Numbered from the stretch's first letter, positions 9,612-19,045 are shown. The stretch is DNA of 64,000 nucleotides from Campylobacter showae (GCF_900573985.1 NZ_UWOK01000001.1:1302001-1366000), one strand, 5' to 3'. Numbers and translations are program-made. The notes: generated by a model not told the origin, from the letters alone.

Positions 9612-10286
9612 TCACGTACACTGCATAAAAAACCCGCTCACCCGCGTCCGCTCACACCAAAACACGTATAAAATCCCGCCACTGCCGAAATATACCTCGC
9701 CGCCTTGTTCGCAGGTTGGAAGCTCGCTATCAAGCTGCATCAAAAACTCCATCTTTTCGCCGCATATCGGGCACGTCGGCACCAAGGCGCCCTGTATCCA
9801 TGATGGCTCGCCGCCGATGCGCGCGAGGTTTTGCCTACTATTTGACATCCCCCAGTCCTGAGCCGCCCAGCGCGCCGGCGTAGGCGCCAGAGCGACCTCG
9901 CACTCCTTTATCGGTTCTTCAAAGGCGTATTCGACCTGTGTCCTGTCTCCGATACGCCGCGGTATACCCTGCGCGTCGTGCTCGTAAAAGACTATCTCGC
10001 CTTCGTTTATCTCTCTAACGTGCGCGGCGAGAGTTAAGCGGGATAGCGATCGCACGGGCAAGTCGCGGGGCAGCGGATCAAGCGTGATAAGATGAAATAG
10101 GGGATTTTGCGCATCGCCGTTCGCCTCATCCAAAACCCCGCCGAGCTTATATCCTGCCTCGCTGCCCTCAAACCGCCAGGTTGGATGGTATTTCGCCAGA
10201 TGCGGCGCATAGGGCGCGCCGAAGTAGCCTCGCGGAAAGATTATGTGATACACGCGCTGTTCGCTGACATCTGCGATAGATCGCAC
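9612..10286 (-). CDS. YwqG-like / DUF1963 protein, possible orphan immunity protein
   Basis: 224 residues. The C-terminal third has the family signature: CPICGEKMEFLMQLDSE, FGSGGILYVFWCE and the terminal SGFFMQCT. The paired cysteines of CPICG could bind metal. The only available start is GTG, two codons after an in-frame TAG, and the N-terminus seems short compared with relatives of 250-330 residues, so some truncation is possible. DUF1963 proteins occur as immunity proteins in polymorphic toxin loci; no toxin is visible here. An AT-rich promoter region lies at 10287-10450. Confidence 0.65.
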   Translation of the reverse strand: MRSIADVSEQRVYHIIFPRGYFGAPYAPHLAKYHPTWRFEGSEAGYKLGGVLDEANGDAQNPLFHLITLDPLPRDLPVRSLSRLTLAAHVREINEGEIVFYEHDAQGIPRRIGDRTQVEYAFEEPIKECEVALAPTPARWAAQDWGMSNSRQNLARIGGEPSWIQGALVPTCPICGEKMEFLMQLDSELPTCEQGGEVYFGSGGILYVFWCERTRVSGFFMQCT

Positions 10287-10542
10287 TCGCTAGATTGGGT
10301 TTGCTTTTGGCATTATATTATAGTGTTTTTGGGGTAGTATAAAATCTAAAACTATGTTTTTGAAATTATTTTTAGTGGAATAATTTTATTGTAGAATAAG
10401 AATATCCTGAATATATTGTGACTAACGAAATATAGTATAATTTGTTAAAAAATCAATTTACTACTTGCAACTTAATTTTTGACCAAATTTAGAATAATAT
10501 AAAATTTAACTTGCCACCTAATTATTATGTTTTAAATTTTTA

Positions 10543-10564
10543 AAGGATTGGAAGACCAATCCTT
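10543..10564 (-). terminator. Terminator of the ftsA-ftsZ operon
   Basis: A 9-bp perfect stem (AAGGATTGG / CCAATCCTT) with a 4-base loop lies six bases past the ftsZ stop. On the minus strand it is followed by TTTAAAAATTT, a good intrinsic terminator. Confidence 0.8.
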
Positions 10565-10569
10565 ATTCA

Positions 10570-11724
10570 TTAATCCATTTGGTTTCTGATATACGATGGC
10601 GTTTCTAGCATATTAGTTGCTTCTTCGCTATTGTATCCGCCGCTAACCTTTAGTCTGCTGATTCTTTCATCTAGAATCGGATTTCTTGACTTTTTAAATG
10701 CAGCGTCGGGCGTAGAGGCTACGGGCGTAGGTCTTTCTTCCTCTTTGTCTCTAAAGCCGGTGGCTATTATAGTAACTTGAATTTTGTTATTTTCAAAACT
10801 TTCGTCGCTTGTCGTACCGAATATAATATCTGCATCATCATCGACAGCATTTTGTACTAGGCACATAGCCTCTTCTATATCGCTAAAAGGAGAGTCTGGG
10901 TGATATTTGAAGTGTACCAGAACGCCCACTGCGCCGTTTATGGTAATGTCGCTTAGTAGTGGAGATTGTATTGCGTTTTTGATTGCTTCCTGGGCTGCGC
11001 CTTCACCTTCTGATTCGCCTATGCCAAGCAGCGCCATACCGCGATGTTCCATTACTTTTTTAACGTCTGCAAAGTCAGAGTTTATGTCGCTATTTCCCGA
11101 ATCAAGAACTATGGTACACATACCGCTGACGGCTCGAGCTAAAACGTTATCAACTATTTTAAAACTTTCTTTTATACCAGCTTTTTTGTCTATAAGGGAT
11201 TTTAGTCTTTGGTTTGGTATCACAACTATAGAGTCGGACTCTTTTTTTAGCTCGTTAAGACCTTTTAGGGCTAGATTGTAGCGCTTTTTACCCTCAAAAT
11301 CAAACGGCATAGTAACAACTGAGATAGTTAAGGCGCCAATTTCTTTAGCTGCCTGTGCTACCACCGGAGCTGCGCCTGTACCGGTACCGCCTCCAAGGCC
11401 TGATGCTATAAATACGATATCTGAGTACTCAAGTGTAGATTTGATCTCTTCGTAACTTTCTTGAGCGGCTTTAGTTCCTACGTCCGGATTCATACCAGCA
11501 CCAAGACCTTTTGTGATCTTCTCTCCAAGCTGCAGTTTAGTAAAGGCCAAAGAGCTGTCAAGTGCTTTTACATCGGTATTAGCGACTATTAGATCGATAT
11601 CCATTTCATCGCCTTTTTCTCTAATAATATGATTTATCATATTTCCACCACCACCGCCTACGCCTACTACTTTTATCTTTGCGCCGTATGAAGGCTTTTT
11701 CTCTTCTACCATAAAGTTACCCAT
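10570..11724 (-). CDS. ftsZ: Cell division GTPase FtsZ
   Basis: Tubulin-like GTPase that assembles the Z ring at midcell. It has the N-terminal VGVGGGGGNMI nucleotide loop (about 20-30), the tubulin signature GGGTGTGAAP at 111-120, and the T7-loop region NSDINSDFADVK. The last residues ETPSYIRNQMD form the conserved C-terminal peptide that binds FtsA. Length (384) is normal. Met5 is an alternative start, but the ribosome site AAAAGGAG sits better for the first ATG. It follows ftsA by 18 bases and ends at a strong terminator. Confidence 0.98.
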   Translation of the reverse strand: MGNFMVEEKKPSYGAKIKVVGVGGGGGNMINHIIREKGDEMDIDLIVANTDVKALDSSLAFTKLQLGEKITKGLGAGMNPDVGTKAAQESYEEIKSTLEYSDIVFIASGLGGGTGTGAAPVVAQAAKEIGALTISVVTMPFDFEGKKRYNLALKGLNELKKESDSIVVIPNQRLKSLIDKKAGIKESFKIVDNVLARAVSGMCTIVLDSGNSDINSDFADVKKVMEHRGMALLGIGESEGEGAAQEAIKNAIQSPLLSDITINGAVGVLVHFKYHPDSPFSDIEEAMCLVQNAVDDDADIIFGTTSDESFENNKIQVTIIATGFRDKEEERPTPVASTPDAAFKKSRNPILDERISRLKVSGGYNSEEATNMLETPSYIRNQMD

Positions 11725-11742
11725 AGTTGATCCAATCTCCTT

Positions 11743-13173
11743 TTAAAATAGTTGTGTTATTTTATTCCAAATCACAGAAAAAATATTTGGTTTTTTTTCT
11801 TTTTTATTTAAATCTTCATTTAGTTCGTCTTGTAAAGTTCTGTCGTCATCGATTCTTAAATCATCTATATAGTTATCATCCAGAGTACTTCCTCTAAAGA
11901 TTTTATTATCGACTTCTTCGATATTTTTTTTATCTTCGATTTTTACTCCATTGTCGTAGACTATATCTTTTAAAATCTTATTTTTTACTACAATCTCGTC
12001 TTTATATCGCATTTTCTTTTCAGAGTCGATTTCATAAGGCGTAAAGTAGCCTGCACCGTACATACAAAGTCCGATCGCACAAGAATTTGCCGGATCTCTT
12101 AAAATTTCATATAGCCCTTCCATTTCCTTTGGTCTTGCTATTCGCACCGGCATATTATCAAATACTGCTATAGCAAGCTCTCTGATACCTTCAAGTTTAG
12201 TCATGCCGCCGGTAAGAACTACGCCTGCGGCTATTGAATTTTTATATCCGCTATCTTCGAGCATTTTTGCAAGTATCATTAGCGTCTCTTCGGCTCTTGC
12301 ATATATGACGTTTGAAATAACGTCAAGAGATACTTCCTGAACCTTGCCATCTTCGTTAATAGGCGGGATCTCAACTAGTTCGTTGGCATTATTTAGCAAA
12401 ATTCCGTAATTTAATTTTATATCTTCAGCTTTTAAAATAGGCGTATGAAGCGCTGCTGATAGATCATTGGTTATATTTGACGAACCTATGCCTAAAAATT
12501 CGTTATATCTTATCGAATTTCCAGAGTGAATTATCATATTGCAAGTTGCGCCACCCATATCTATAAATGCTACACCCAAATCTTTTTCATCTTGATTTAG
12601 CGTCGCGATAGCCGAAGCGTAGCTGGAAAGTACGATATTATCAGGCTCGACTCCAGCCAAATTTAACGCTTTTCTTAGGTTACTAAGAGATGATTTTTGC
12701 GCCATTATGATGTGCGTTTGCACCTCAAGCCTGCTACCGTTCATACCCAAAGGATCTTCTATATGCTCTTGATCGTCTACTTTAAAATTATAAGGAAGTA
12801 TATGTAGCTTCTCGTAGTCGCTATGTATCTGCGCTCTTCGCTCAGACTCAGACATCGAGCGTTGTATCTCTTTTATGCCTATTTCATACGTGGGAACGTT
12901 TACCACGCCGTTACTGTCAACGCTTTTTGTATAGGCTCCCGAGATTGAAACCACTACTTTTTCGTATCTTGTGCCGGCCACTCTTTGAGCGTCTATTAAA
13001 GCGCTTTTTATTGATTTTGATGCGAGCTCGATATTTGTTATTACGCCCTTTTTTATACCTTGAGTTTTTGCAGTTCCTATTCCGATTATTTTAAGTCCTG
13101 TTTCATCGTGCTGGCCTATCACAGCGCAAATTTGAACAGAGCCTACGTCAATACCTAAAATTTTAGTACTCAA
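11743..13173 (-). CDS. ftsA: Cell division protein FtsA
   Basis: Actin-fold ATPase that tethers FtsZ to the membrane and recruits later divisome proteins. The N-terminus ILGIDVGSVQICAVIG is the phosphate-1 strand. VAFIDMGGATCNM and GVVLTGGMTKLEG are the phosphate-2 and adenosine motifs. The C-terminal tail after about residue 390 is long, acidic and low-complexity, and ends in an amphipathic helix (SVIWNKITQLF) that acts as the membrane anchor. The gene sits between a PPIase gene (16 bases upstream) and ftsZ (18 bases downstream), clearly one operon. Confidence 0.97.
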   Translation of the reverse strand: MSTKILGIDVGSVQICAVIGQHDETGLKIIGIGTAKTQGIKKGVITNIELASKSIKSALIDAQRVAGTRYEKVVVSISGAYTKSVDSNGVVNVPTYEIGIKEIQRSMSESERRAQIHSDYEKLHILPYNFKVDDQEHIEDPLGMNGSRLEVQTHIIMAQKSSLSNLRKALNLAGVEPDNIVLSSYASAIATLNQDEKDLGVAFIDMGGATCNMIIHSGNSIRYNEFLGIGSSNITNDLSAALHTPILKAEDIKLNYGILLNNANELVEIPPINEDGKVQEVSLDVISNVIYARAEETLMILAKMLEDSGYKNSIAAGVVLTGGMTKLEGIRELAIAVFDNMPVRIARPKEMEGLYEILRDPANSCAIGLCMYGAGYFTPYEIDSEKKMRYKDEIVVKNKILKDIVYDNGVKIEDKKNIEEVDNKIFRGSTLDDNYIDDLRIDDDRTLQDELNEDLNKKEKKPNIFSVIWNKITQLF

Positions 13174-13189
13174 AACAGATACCTTCTTA

Positions 13190-14653
13190 TTATTTTTTTG
13201 TATAATAATTCGTTACTTGATAACGCTTGGCTAATACAGCCGTTAAATCCCTAATGAGCTCATTATTTTTCAAGTAACCTACATTTTGCGTTATTATTTC
13301 TTTATATTCTTTCTCTTTTTCGCTATTTGTTAGTTTTTGTTCCGTTACCTCGTAGACTACAGCCTTGTCGTCAAGCAACACATAGCCCTTTTTGCCGCCT
13401 TTTTCAAACAGGCGATTGACGAATATATTAAACTCGCCCTCACTTAGTCCGTCTTCAGCTTTTACGGTATCTCTACTGACAAACCCTATGTCGGTACCTT
13501 TAAATCCTTTTTCAAGCAACTCTTTTGCTTTTGCTTCTACGATTTCTTTAGTTTTTTGCTCTTTATAAAGTTCTAAAATTTGATCCCTCGCCTCGTCAAA
13601 ACTCATTACTCTCGGCGCTACGATCTCTTTTACCTTTACTATCATATAGCCGTCTTCGTATTCAAACGGCTTTAGGGTATCGCCTTTTTTTGCTAGTTTT
13701 AGCTCGTCCATCGGCAAGCTCGCATTATCTTCAAATGTAGCTATCGATACGTCTGCCTGCTTCTCGTCTTTCTTGATTTTTAGATACTCTTCAAGGGCGA
13801 CTTTTTTAGTTTGTTTGAGATTGTAGTCTTTTAGTACTTCATCTTTAACAGCCTCAAATTCTTTTATCTTGTCGTCACTACCTTTATATTCGTTTTTGTT
13901 TTTGTTGTAAAATTCTGTTAGCTCGTTAGTATTTGAATCGCTTGATATAGCTGGGATAAATTTGGTATCAAGCTTAAATTCGGTCATGGTTTTGTATTCG
14001 TTTTTGTGCTCTTCCCAGAGTTTTTTTAGCGCATCTTCATCTATTTTTATTTCGTCTGCGCCAGCCTCTACGACTTTCATAGAGATTTTATCCTGCATCA
14101 AAAAGCTAGCCGTTAGCATATCTATATCTTGAGCGTTTGCGGGTAAATTTATAGCATGTCTTAGCTTGTCTAAAAGTATTACGTTTTTTAGGCTTTCCTC
14201 GTATTCGCTTTCAGTAGTTCTGGCTCTTTTTAAAGTATTTTTGTAAAGCTCTTTGTCAAATTTGCCGTTTGAGTGGAAATTTTGATCTGCGATTATGTAT
14301 TTTACTATATCTTCGTCGTTTACGCCCAGCCCCAAATCATCTGCGAAATTTAAAAGCATAGCATCGTTTACTAACGCCTCTAAAGCTAAATTTTCAATGC
14401 CTAGCTCGCTTGCCTTTTCGTCACTTAGCTGTCCGTCAAAAAGCTGACTATAGTATGCGTGAAGCTGACCGTATCTGTTTTGAAACTCTTGGATGCTTAT
14501 ATTTCTGTGCCCGACCTTAGCCACCGAGGTAGCTCTGCTCGCGTTTAGATCGTATGCTCCCCATCCGACGAAGCCTGCTCCGACGAAGGCTATCGTGCTT
14601 ACCCAGATCGTCACGACGAGGTATTTTCTATGCTTTTGCATCCAAGTTATCAT
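13190..14653 (-). CDS. Membrane-anchored SurA/PpiD-type peptidyl-prolyl isomerase
   Basis: A 487-residue periplasmic folding factor. One N-terminal membrane helix (about 11-30, rich in Val/Thr/Ile) is followed by a SurA_N-like chaperone domain (GHRNISIQEFQNRYGQL onwards) and a parvulin-like PpiC region between about 240 and 370. This PpiD layout suits a protein that helps outer-membrane or secreted proteins leave the translocon. The same gene precedes ftsA in C. jejuni (Cj0694). Parvulin catalytic residues are not obvious, so chaperone activity may matter more than isomerase activity. Confidence 0.85.
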   Translation of the reverse strand: MITWMQKHRKYLVVTIWVSTIAFVGAGFVGWGAYDLNASRATSVAKVGHRNISIQEFQNRYGQLHAYYSQLFDGQLSDEKASELGIENLALEALVNDAMLLNFADDLGLGVNDEDIVKYIIADQNFHSNGKFDKELYKNTLKRARTTESEYEESLKNVILLDKLRHAINLPANAQDIDMLTASFLMQDKISMKVVEAGADEIKIDEDALKKLWEEHKNEYKTMTEFKLDTKFIPAISSDSNTNELTEFYNKNKNEYKGSDDKIKEFEAVKDEVLKDYNLKQTKKVALEEYLKIKKDEKQADVSIATFEDNASLPMDELKLAKKGDTLKPFEYEDGYMIVKVKEIVAPRVMSFDEARDQILELYKEQKTKEIVEAKAKELLEKGFKGTDIGFVSRDTVKAEDGLSEGEFNIFVNRLFEKGGKKGYVLLDDKAVVYEVTEQKLTNSEKEKEYKEIITQNVGYLKNNELIRDLTAVLAKRYQVTNYYTKK

Positions 14654-14772
14654 CTAATTCCTTCAAATTCATAAAAATTTTATGCATTATTTTACTGAAA
14701 TATCGTAAATATCACCTTAAAAACGCGCTTTTTATCGATAAAATTTCAAAAAAATTAACATTTTTAAAGACG

Positions 14773-15360
14773 TTAGTTTCGTTCAGATTCGTAAAGGCGA
14801 GCTATGCTTAGCAATTTACACGTATTTTCAAGGATCGCGACGTCTTTTGCAAGCTGATACGGGGTCCTGCTATGCACGTATACACCGTATCCTTTGATAA
14901 CCATTATGTTAGTTTTATTCTCTAACATATAGCGATAAATTTCTGTATCCGCGCGCTCATACCAGTCGTCAAACTGTTTTGGATCATAAATCGGGATCTC
15001 GTGATGCTTGATATAACCAAAAAAATCCCTCGGGCGAATAAAAGAATGACCCAAAGTATAAGCCGTTAGGTAGGGCGGCATGGCGTAGCAGACATATTTG
15101 GCCTCATTTATATTTTTGTATATATTTAGGTGGATGTCTGCGTCTATGCTCGCGTCGTTCCAGCGATAATCCCTTTTTGAGTTTAACATTATCAAATCTT
15201 CTTCTTTGAGGTTGTCAAAAATCGTCGTTCTTTTGTTTATCAAAAACGAATCATGCAAAATCCTGGCCGAGATAGAGCCGTGAAAGACGCCGAAAAAGTT
15301 TTTTCTAAACATCGAAAGAGCGATTTTGCTGATCTCGCTTGCGCAGTATTTTAAGTCCAT
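14773..15360 (-). CDS. Class II aldolase/adducin-fold protein lacking the metal site
   Basis: 195 residues with the overall pattern of the class II aldolase/adducin domain: FHGSISARI near the start, CYAMPPYLTAYTLG in the middle and VIKGYGVYVHSRTPYQLAKDVAILENTCKLL at the end. In active aldolases the central motif is H-x-H-P-P and the late motif contains N-H-G. Here these read CYAMPP and GYG, so the zinc ligands are absent. I infer a non-catalytic or altered-function member. It is divergent from rsmH (54 bp apart) and may share a promoter region with it. Confidence 0.75.
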   Translation of the reverse strand: MDLKYCASEISKIALSMFRKNFFGVFHGSISARILHDSFLINKRTTIFDNLKEEDLIMLNSKRDYRWNDASIDADIHLNIYKNINEAKYVCYAMPPYLTAYTLGHSFIRPRDFFGYIKHHEIPIYDPKQFDDWYERADTEIYRYMLENKTNIMVIKGYGVYVHSRTPYQLAKDVAILENTCKLLSIARLYESERN

Positions 15361-15414
15361 TTTAACCTTTTATAAACTTTTTTTGTTATTATACACAAAA
15401 AATAAAGGCTAAAT

Positions 15415-16347
15415 TTGAACTCCCCACACGTTCCCGTGCTGCTTGATGAAGTTTTACGAGCTTTTGAGGATATAAAAAGTGGCGCGATTGTTGATTGTAC
15501 GCTCGGATACGGCGGGCATTCCAGCGCGATTTTAGAGCAAAATCAAAACGTAAATTTGATAGCCTGCGATCAAGACGAAGAAGCGATCAAATTTAGCTCC
15601 GAAAGACTGAAAAAATTCGGTCAAAGAGCGCAAATTTTTAAGAGTAAATTTTCAGAAATTTTGAGCAAAGTGGAACAAGGTCAAATTCGCGGTATCCTAG
15701 CCGACATCGGCGTTTCGTCGCTGCAGCTAGATAAAAATGAGCGCGGCTTTGGACTAAAGAGTGAAAATTTAGATATGCGCATGGACGCGCAGGCTAAATT
15801 TTCAGCTTACGACGTTGTAAATTTTTATAGCGCAAAAGAGCTAGAGCGTATATTTGCTGACTATGGCGAGCTGCCAAATCCGGCTAAATTTGCTGCTAAA
15901 ATCATAGAAGCCAGGCAAAGCGGCGAGATAAAAAGCGCCGAACATCTCGCGCAAATAATCGGGCTAAAAGGTATAAATGGACGCAGCGTTAGCGCGGCGA
16001 CGTTAGCTTTTCAGGCGATAAGGATAGAGGTAAACAATGAGCTTGGCGAGCTGCAAAATTTACTACAAAGCATCGAGGACTCGCAGATCGACGAGTGCGT
16101 TGTGGCGATAATTAGCTTTCATTCGCTAGAAGATCGCATCGTAAAAAATAAATTTAGACAGTGGGCGCAAAGCTGCATTTGTCCGCCGCAAGCCCTTAGA
16201 TGCACGTGCGGAGGGGATAACGCGCTGGGTAAAATAGTCAGTAAAAAGGCAATAACGCCATGCGCTGCCGAGATCAAGGCAAATCCGCGCTCAAGCTGCG
16301 CGAAAATGAGGATTTTTAAAATTTCAAGAGGTAAAAATGCAAGATAA
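15415..16347 (+). CDS. rsmH: 16S rRNA m4C1402 methyltransferase RsmH
   Basis: Methylates N4 of C1402 in the 16S rRNA decoding centre with SAM. The N-terminus NSPHVPVLLDEVLRAF and SAM motif IVDCTLGYGGHSSAIL (about 25-40) are typical, as are GILADIGVSSLQLD, FHSLEDRIVK and a late cysteine-containing stretch. Length (310) is normal. TTG is the best start: it immediately precedes the conserved NSPHVPVLL and has AAAGG eight bases upstream. The gene overlaps the following FtsL-like gene by 11 bases, so the two are translationally coupled, as in the division clusters of other bacteria. Confidence 0.95.
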   Translation: MNSPHVPVLLDEVLRAFEDIKSGAIVDCTLGYGGHSSAILEQNQNVNLIACDQDEEAIKFSSERLKKFGQRAQIFKSKFSEILSKVEQGQIRGILADIGVSSLQLDKNERGFGLKSENLDMRMDAQAKFSAYDVVNFYSAKELERIFADYGELPNPAKFAAKIIEARQSGEIKSAEHLAQIIGLKGINGRSVSAATLAFQAIRIEVNNELGELQNLLQSIEDSQIDECVVAIISFHSLEDRIVKNKFRQWAQSCICPPQALRCTCGGDNALGKIVSKKAITPCAAEIKANPRSSCAKMRIFKISRGKNAR

Positions 16348-16621
16348 AAACGAGGTTTTAGAGTTTAGCGGCGGCGAGCAAAAAAAGGAACGAAATTTAG
16401 ACTACAAAACGTTAGCGACGGCGTATCTCGGGCTTTTTATCGCGCTTGCTTTGTTTTTACCTAAAATTTACATCACGAATCAAATTTATTACATCAGTCG
16501 CGAAATCGGCGATCTAAGCGGCAAACGCGACGTCTTGCTCGAAGAAAATAGAGAGCTTCGCTTAAAACTCGAGAGAATGAAATACAAAAATCAAATTTTA
16601 GACCCGCTCATCCTGCAATAG
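16337..16621 (+). CDS. FtsL-like small bitopic protein
   Basis: 94 residues: a polar cytoplasmic start, one membrane helix (about 28-48, TAYLGLFIALALFLPKIYI) and a heptad-rich periplasmic coiled coil (about 52-88). Size, topology and overlap with rsmH match FtsL, the divisome scaffold that works with FtsB and FtsQ. FtsL proteins share little sequence, so the call rests on topology and position. The stop codon abuts the stop of the convergent gene at 16622. Confidence 0.7.
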   Translation: MQDKNEVLEFSGGEQKKERNLDYKTLATAYLGLFIALALFLPKIYITNQIYYISREIGDLSGKRDVLLEENRELRLKLERMKYKNQILDPLILQ

Positions 16622-17131
16622 CTAAATCCCGGCTTCAGACTGCGCAACTAGGCGCTCTAGGACGTATTGCTCCAAGTCTTTGCGCGGGATCTCGTTTTTT
16701 ACCGCTTCGTTGTAGATCATCTCGACTTTCGTGGAGTATTTTTCGTAGCTAAAATACGGAAAATGCACGCTCCAAGCTTTTTTTATGAGCTCTTTGCTCA
16801 CGGCTTTTCTCGCCCAAATTTTAAACATATCAAAGCCGATAAAAACGGCTGAAGTGCCCACCACGGCGCTAACGATCGAGAGGTGAAAGTCAAGCTTAGT
16901 AAAAATATGATGCGTTAAAAGCAGTAAAATAAAAAACACGACAAAGCACAAAAGCCCGTAAACTAGGTAAGTTCTTGCGTAGCGAAATTTAAAATTTAGC
17001 TTAGCAGGATCTACTAACATGCCTTCGTTAAAAAGGCAGTTTGCCTCGAGCAGATCGCGAAACAGCACGGGTTGCTTCGAGATAACAAAGATATTTTCTA
17101 GGATTAAATTTTTAAACGTGTTATTTTTCAT
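16622..17131 (-). CDS. Inner-membrane hypothetical protein (two helices)
   Basis: I place the start at the ATG at 17131 (MKNNTFKN), preceded by AAGGAT, rather than 10 codons upstream. That gives 169 residues with two hydrophobic helices (roughly YLVYGLLCFVVFFILLLL and SIVSAVVGTSAVFIGF) and soluble charged ends. I recognise no family. It is convergent with the FtsL-like gene with no gap, and it diverges from the aminotransferase gene. A function near division is possible only by position. Confidence 0.7.
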   Translation of the reverse strand: MKNNTFKNLILENIFVISKQPVLFRDLLEANCLFNEGMLVDPAKLNFKFRYARTYLVYGLLCFVVFFILLLLTHHIFTKLDFHLSIVSAVVGTSAVFIGFDMFKIWARKAVSKELIKKAWSVHFPYFSYEKYSTKVEMIYNEAVKNEIPRKDLEQYVLERLVAQSEAGI

Positions 17132-17261
17132 ATTTATGATTATCCTTAAATTTAGCCTCAATTATAGCAAAAACTTCGTAATCCAAGCTAAAATTTGGCC
17201 TTAAAGCAACGCTTTTTTAAGAGTATTTGAGCTAAAATTACTTAAATTTTAAGGAGAAAAA

Positions 17262-18116
17262 ATGAACGGAATAGTATATCTAAACGGCGAATTTATAGAT
17301 GCGGCGGCGGCTAAAGTTAGCGCGTTTGACCGCGGATTTATCTTTGGCGACGGCATATACGAGGTGGTACCGGTGCTAAACGGACGGCTTGTGGATAGAG
17401 AGGATTTTTGGGAAAGATTTGAGAGAAGCCTAGCTGCGATCGAGCTAAGCTTACCGCTTTCAAAGAGCGATTTTCAGGGCGTTTTAGAGGAAGTGATCTG
17501 GCGAAACAACCTAAAAGAAGGCGGCGTTTACATGCAGATCACCCGCGGCGTCGCCGATAGGGATTTTAAATTTATAAAAGGCTTAAAGCCGACTTGTTTC
17601 GTGTTTTGCTACGAAAAAGATATCGTCGCAAATCCTGACGCCGCGACCGGCATCGAGGTCGTTAGCGTCGAGGATATCCGCTGGAAGCGCCGCGACATCA
17701 AGTCCATCTCGCTTTTGGCGCAGTGCTACGCCAAAGAACAAGCCGTAAAAGCCGGCGCATACGAGGGTTTTATGGTCGAAAACGGTTTTGTGACCGAGGC
17801 GACTAGCTCGTCTGCGTTTATCATAAAAGATAACGTCCTGATAACCAAACCGCTTTCAAATGAGATTTTGCCGGGCATTCGCCGCAAGGTGATTTTAGGT
17901 TTTGCCGAAAAGGCGGGGCTAGAGATCAGACAGCGACCGTTTACGATGCAGGACGTTTACGATGCCGACGAGGTGTTTATCTCGGCCGCGACGCTGCCGA
18001 TACTGCCCGTCGTCAAGGCTGACGACAAGCCGATAAGCGGCGGCAAAGTCGGCAAATACGTGCCGATACTGCGTCAAATGTATATAGATAAGATCAAAAA
18101 AGAGGCCGGGCTTTAG
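17262..18116 (+). CDS. dat: D-amino-acid aminotransferase (class IV PLP enzyme)
   Basis: Transfers amino groups between D-alanine, D-glutamate and their keto acids, supplying D-amino acids for peptidoglycan. The fold-type IV pattern is clear: FDRGFIFGDGIYEVVPV at 22-38, the PLP-binding Lys147 in RDIKSISLLAQC, EATSSSAFII and the phosphate-loop region EILPGIRR. At 284 residues it is full length. Branched-chain or aminodeoxychorismate activity is possible in this family, but MQITRGVADRDF and the short N-terminus favour D-amino-acid specificity. ATG follows AAGGAG. Confidence 0.88.
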   Translation: MNGIVYLNGEFIDAAAAKVSAFDRGFIFGDGIYEVVPVLNGRLVDREDFWERFERSLAAIELSLPLSKSDFQGVLEEVIWRNNLKEGGVYMQITRGVADRDFKFIKGLKPTCFVFCYEKDIVANPDAATGIEVVSVEDIRWKRRDIKSISLLAQCYAKEQAVKAGAYEGFMVENGFVTEATSSSAFIIKDNVLITKPLSNEILPGIRRKVILGFAEKAGLEIRQRPFTMQDVYDADEVFISAATLPILPVVKADDKPISGGKVGKYVPILRQMYIDKIKKEAGL

Positions 18117-18246
18117 GCTAAAATTTGACGTTTCGGGTCGGCTCAAATTCGGCTAAATTTGACGAATGCATTTAAATTTGCCGTCCGAAGCGTTAGTAAA
18201 TTTTGAGGAAATAACGCTTGCTGGACTATTAAATTCGGAACCAACG

Positions 18247-18720
18247 ATGAAAAATAAACCCAAAATTTTAATCAGCTCCTGCCTGCTCGGCGAAAACTGC
18301 AAATATAACGGCGGCAATAACGCAGACGCGATTTGCGCGGGCGAGCTTGCAAAACTTAGACAAATTTACGAGCTCATCGCCGTTTGTCCGGAGAGTATGG
18401 GCGGACTAGCGACTCCGCGCGAACCTGCCGAAATTTGCTCAAACGGACGAGTGCTAACTAAATTTAGCGGCCACGACGTGACGCGAGAGTTTCTTTCGGG
18501 CGCGCAAATTTGCGCCGATATAGCCCGCGAAAACGGTTGTAAAATCGCTATTTTAAAAGAGCGAAGCCCAAGCTGCGGAAGCGGCGAGATCTACGACGGA
18601 AGCTTTACCGGGCGGCTCGTTAGCGGCGACGGCCTAACCGCAGCGGCGCTAAAAAAACTTGGCGTTCGGGTGGTTGGCGAGAGTGCGCTTGCGGAGCTAA
18701 ATTTAGAAAAAGAGGCATAA
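18247..18720 (+). CDS. DUF523 family protein
   Basis: 157 residues if started at MKNKPKILISSCLLG, where the conserved DUF523 domain begins. An upstream ATG at 18166 would add a 27-residue tail with no family resemblance. Conserved features are SSCLLGENCKYNGG, the central VCPESMGGLATPREPAE and the late ILKERSPSCGSG, with several cysteines that could bind a metal or Fe-S cluster. Function is unknown. It is followed one base later by a small gene and is probably cotranscribed with it. Confidence 0.85.
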   Translation: MKNKPKILISSCLLGENCKYNGGNNADAICAGELAKLRQIYELIAVCPESMGGLATPREPAEICSNGRVLTKFSGHDVTREFLSGAQICADIARENGCKIAILKERSPSCGSGEIYDGSFTGRLVSGDGLTAAALKKLGVRVVGESALAELNLEKEA

Positions 18721-18721
18721 A

Positions 18722-19045
18722 GTGGCCGAGTGGATAAACGTTAAAGATATAGCGGACGGCGCGAAATTTTACGCCGCGGCGGCGATTAGGATAATGCCGA
18801 CGCCGTGCGGGCTGGCAGAGGGAAATTTTATCCCAGAAAACGGGCTTGTTTACCTTATCTCGGACAATGCTTCAGATAAGAATTATTTTAACTGCGTCTG
18901 CCTAAGCGCAGGCGAAGAAGGCAACGTGATCTGCCGCCTCAAGCGAAAAGGTAACTGCGTATTTGGAAGCGAGATCAAGCGGATGTTTGAAAGCAAGCTG
19001 CAAGAGGCATTTATAAGTAAAAGTATCGAGATCACGGTAACATAA
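18722..19045 (+). CDS. Hypothetical protein (107 aa) downstream of DUF523
   Basis: A GTG start with AAGAGG upstream gives 107 residues starting AEWINVKDIADG. It is mixed alpha/beta with four cysteines (one in a TPCG stretch, three in the central strands), no signal peptide and no membrane helix. I recognise no family. The one-base gap after the DUF523 gene and similar codon use support it as real and cotranscribed. Confidence 0.6.
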   Translation: MAEWINVKDIADGAKFYAAAAIRIMPTPCGLAEGNFIPENGLVYLISDNASDKNYFNCVCLSAGEEGNVICRLKRKGNCVFGSEIKRMFESKLQEAFISKSIEITVT

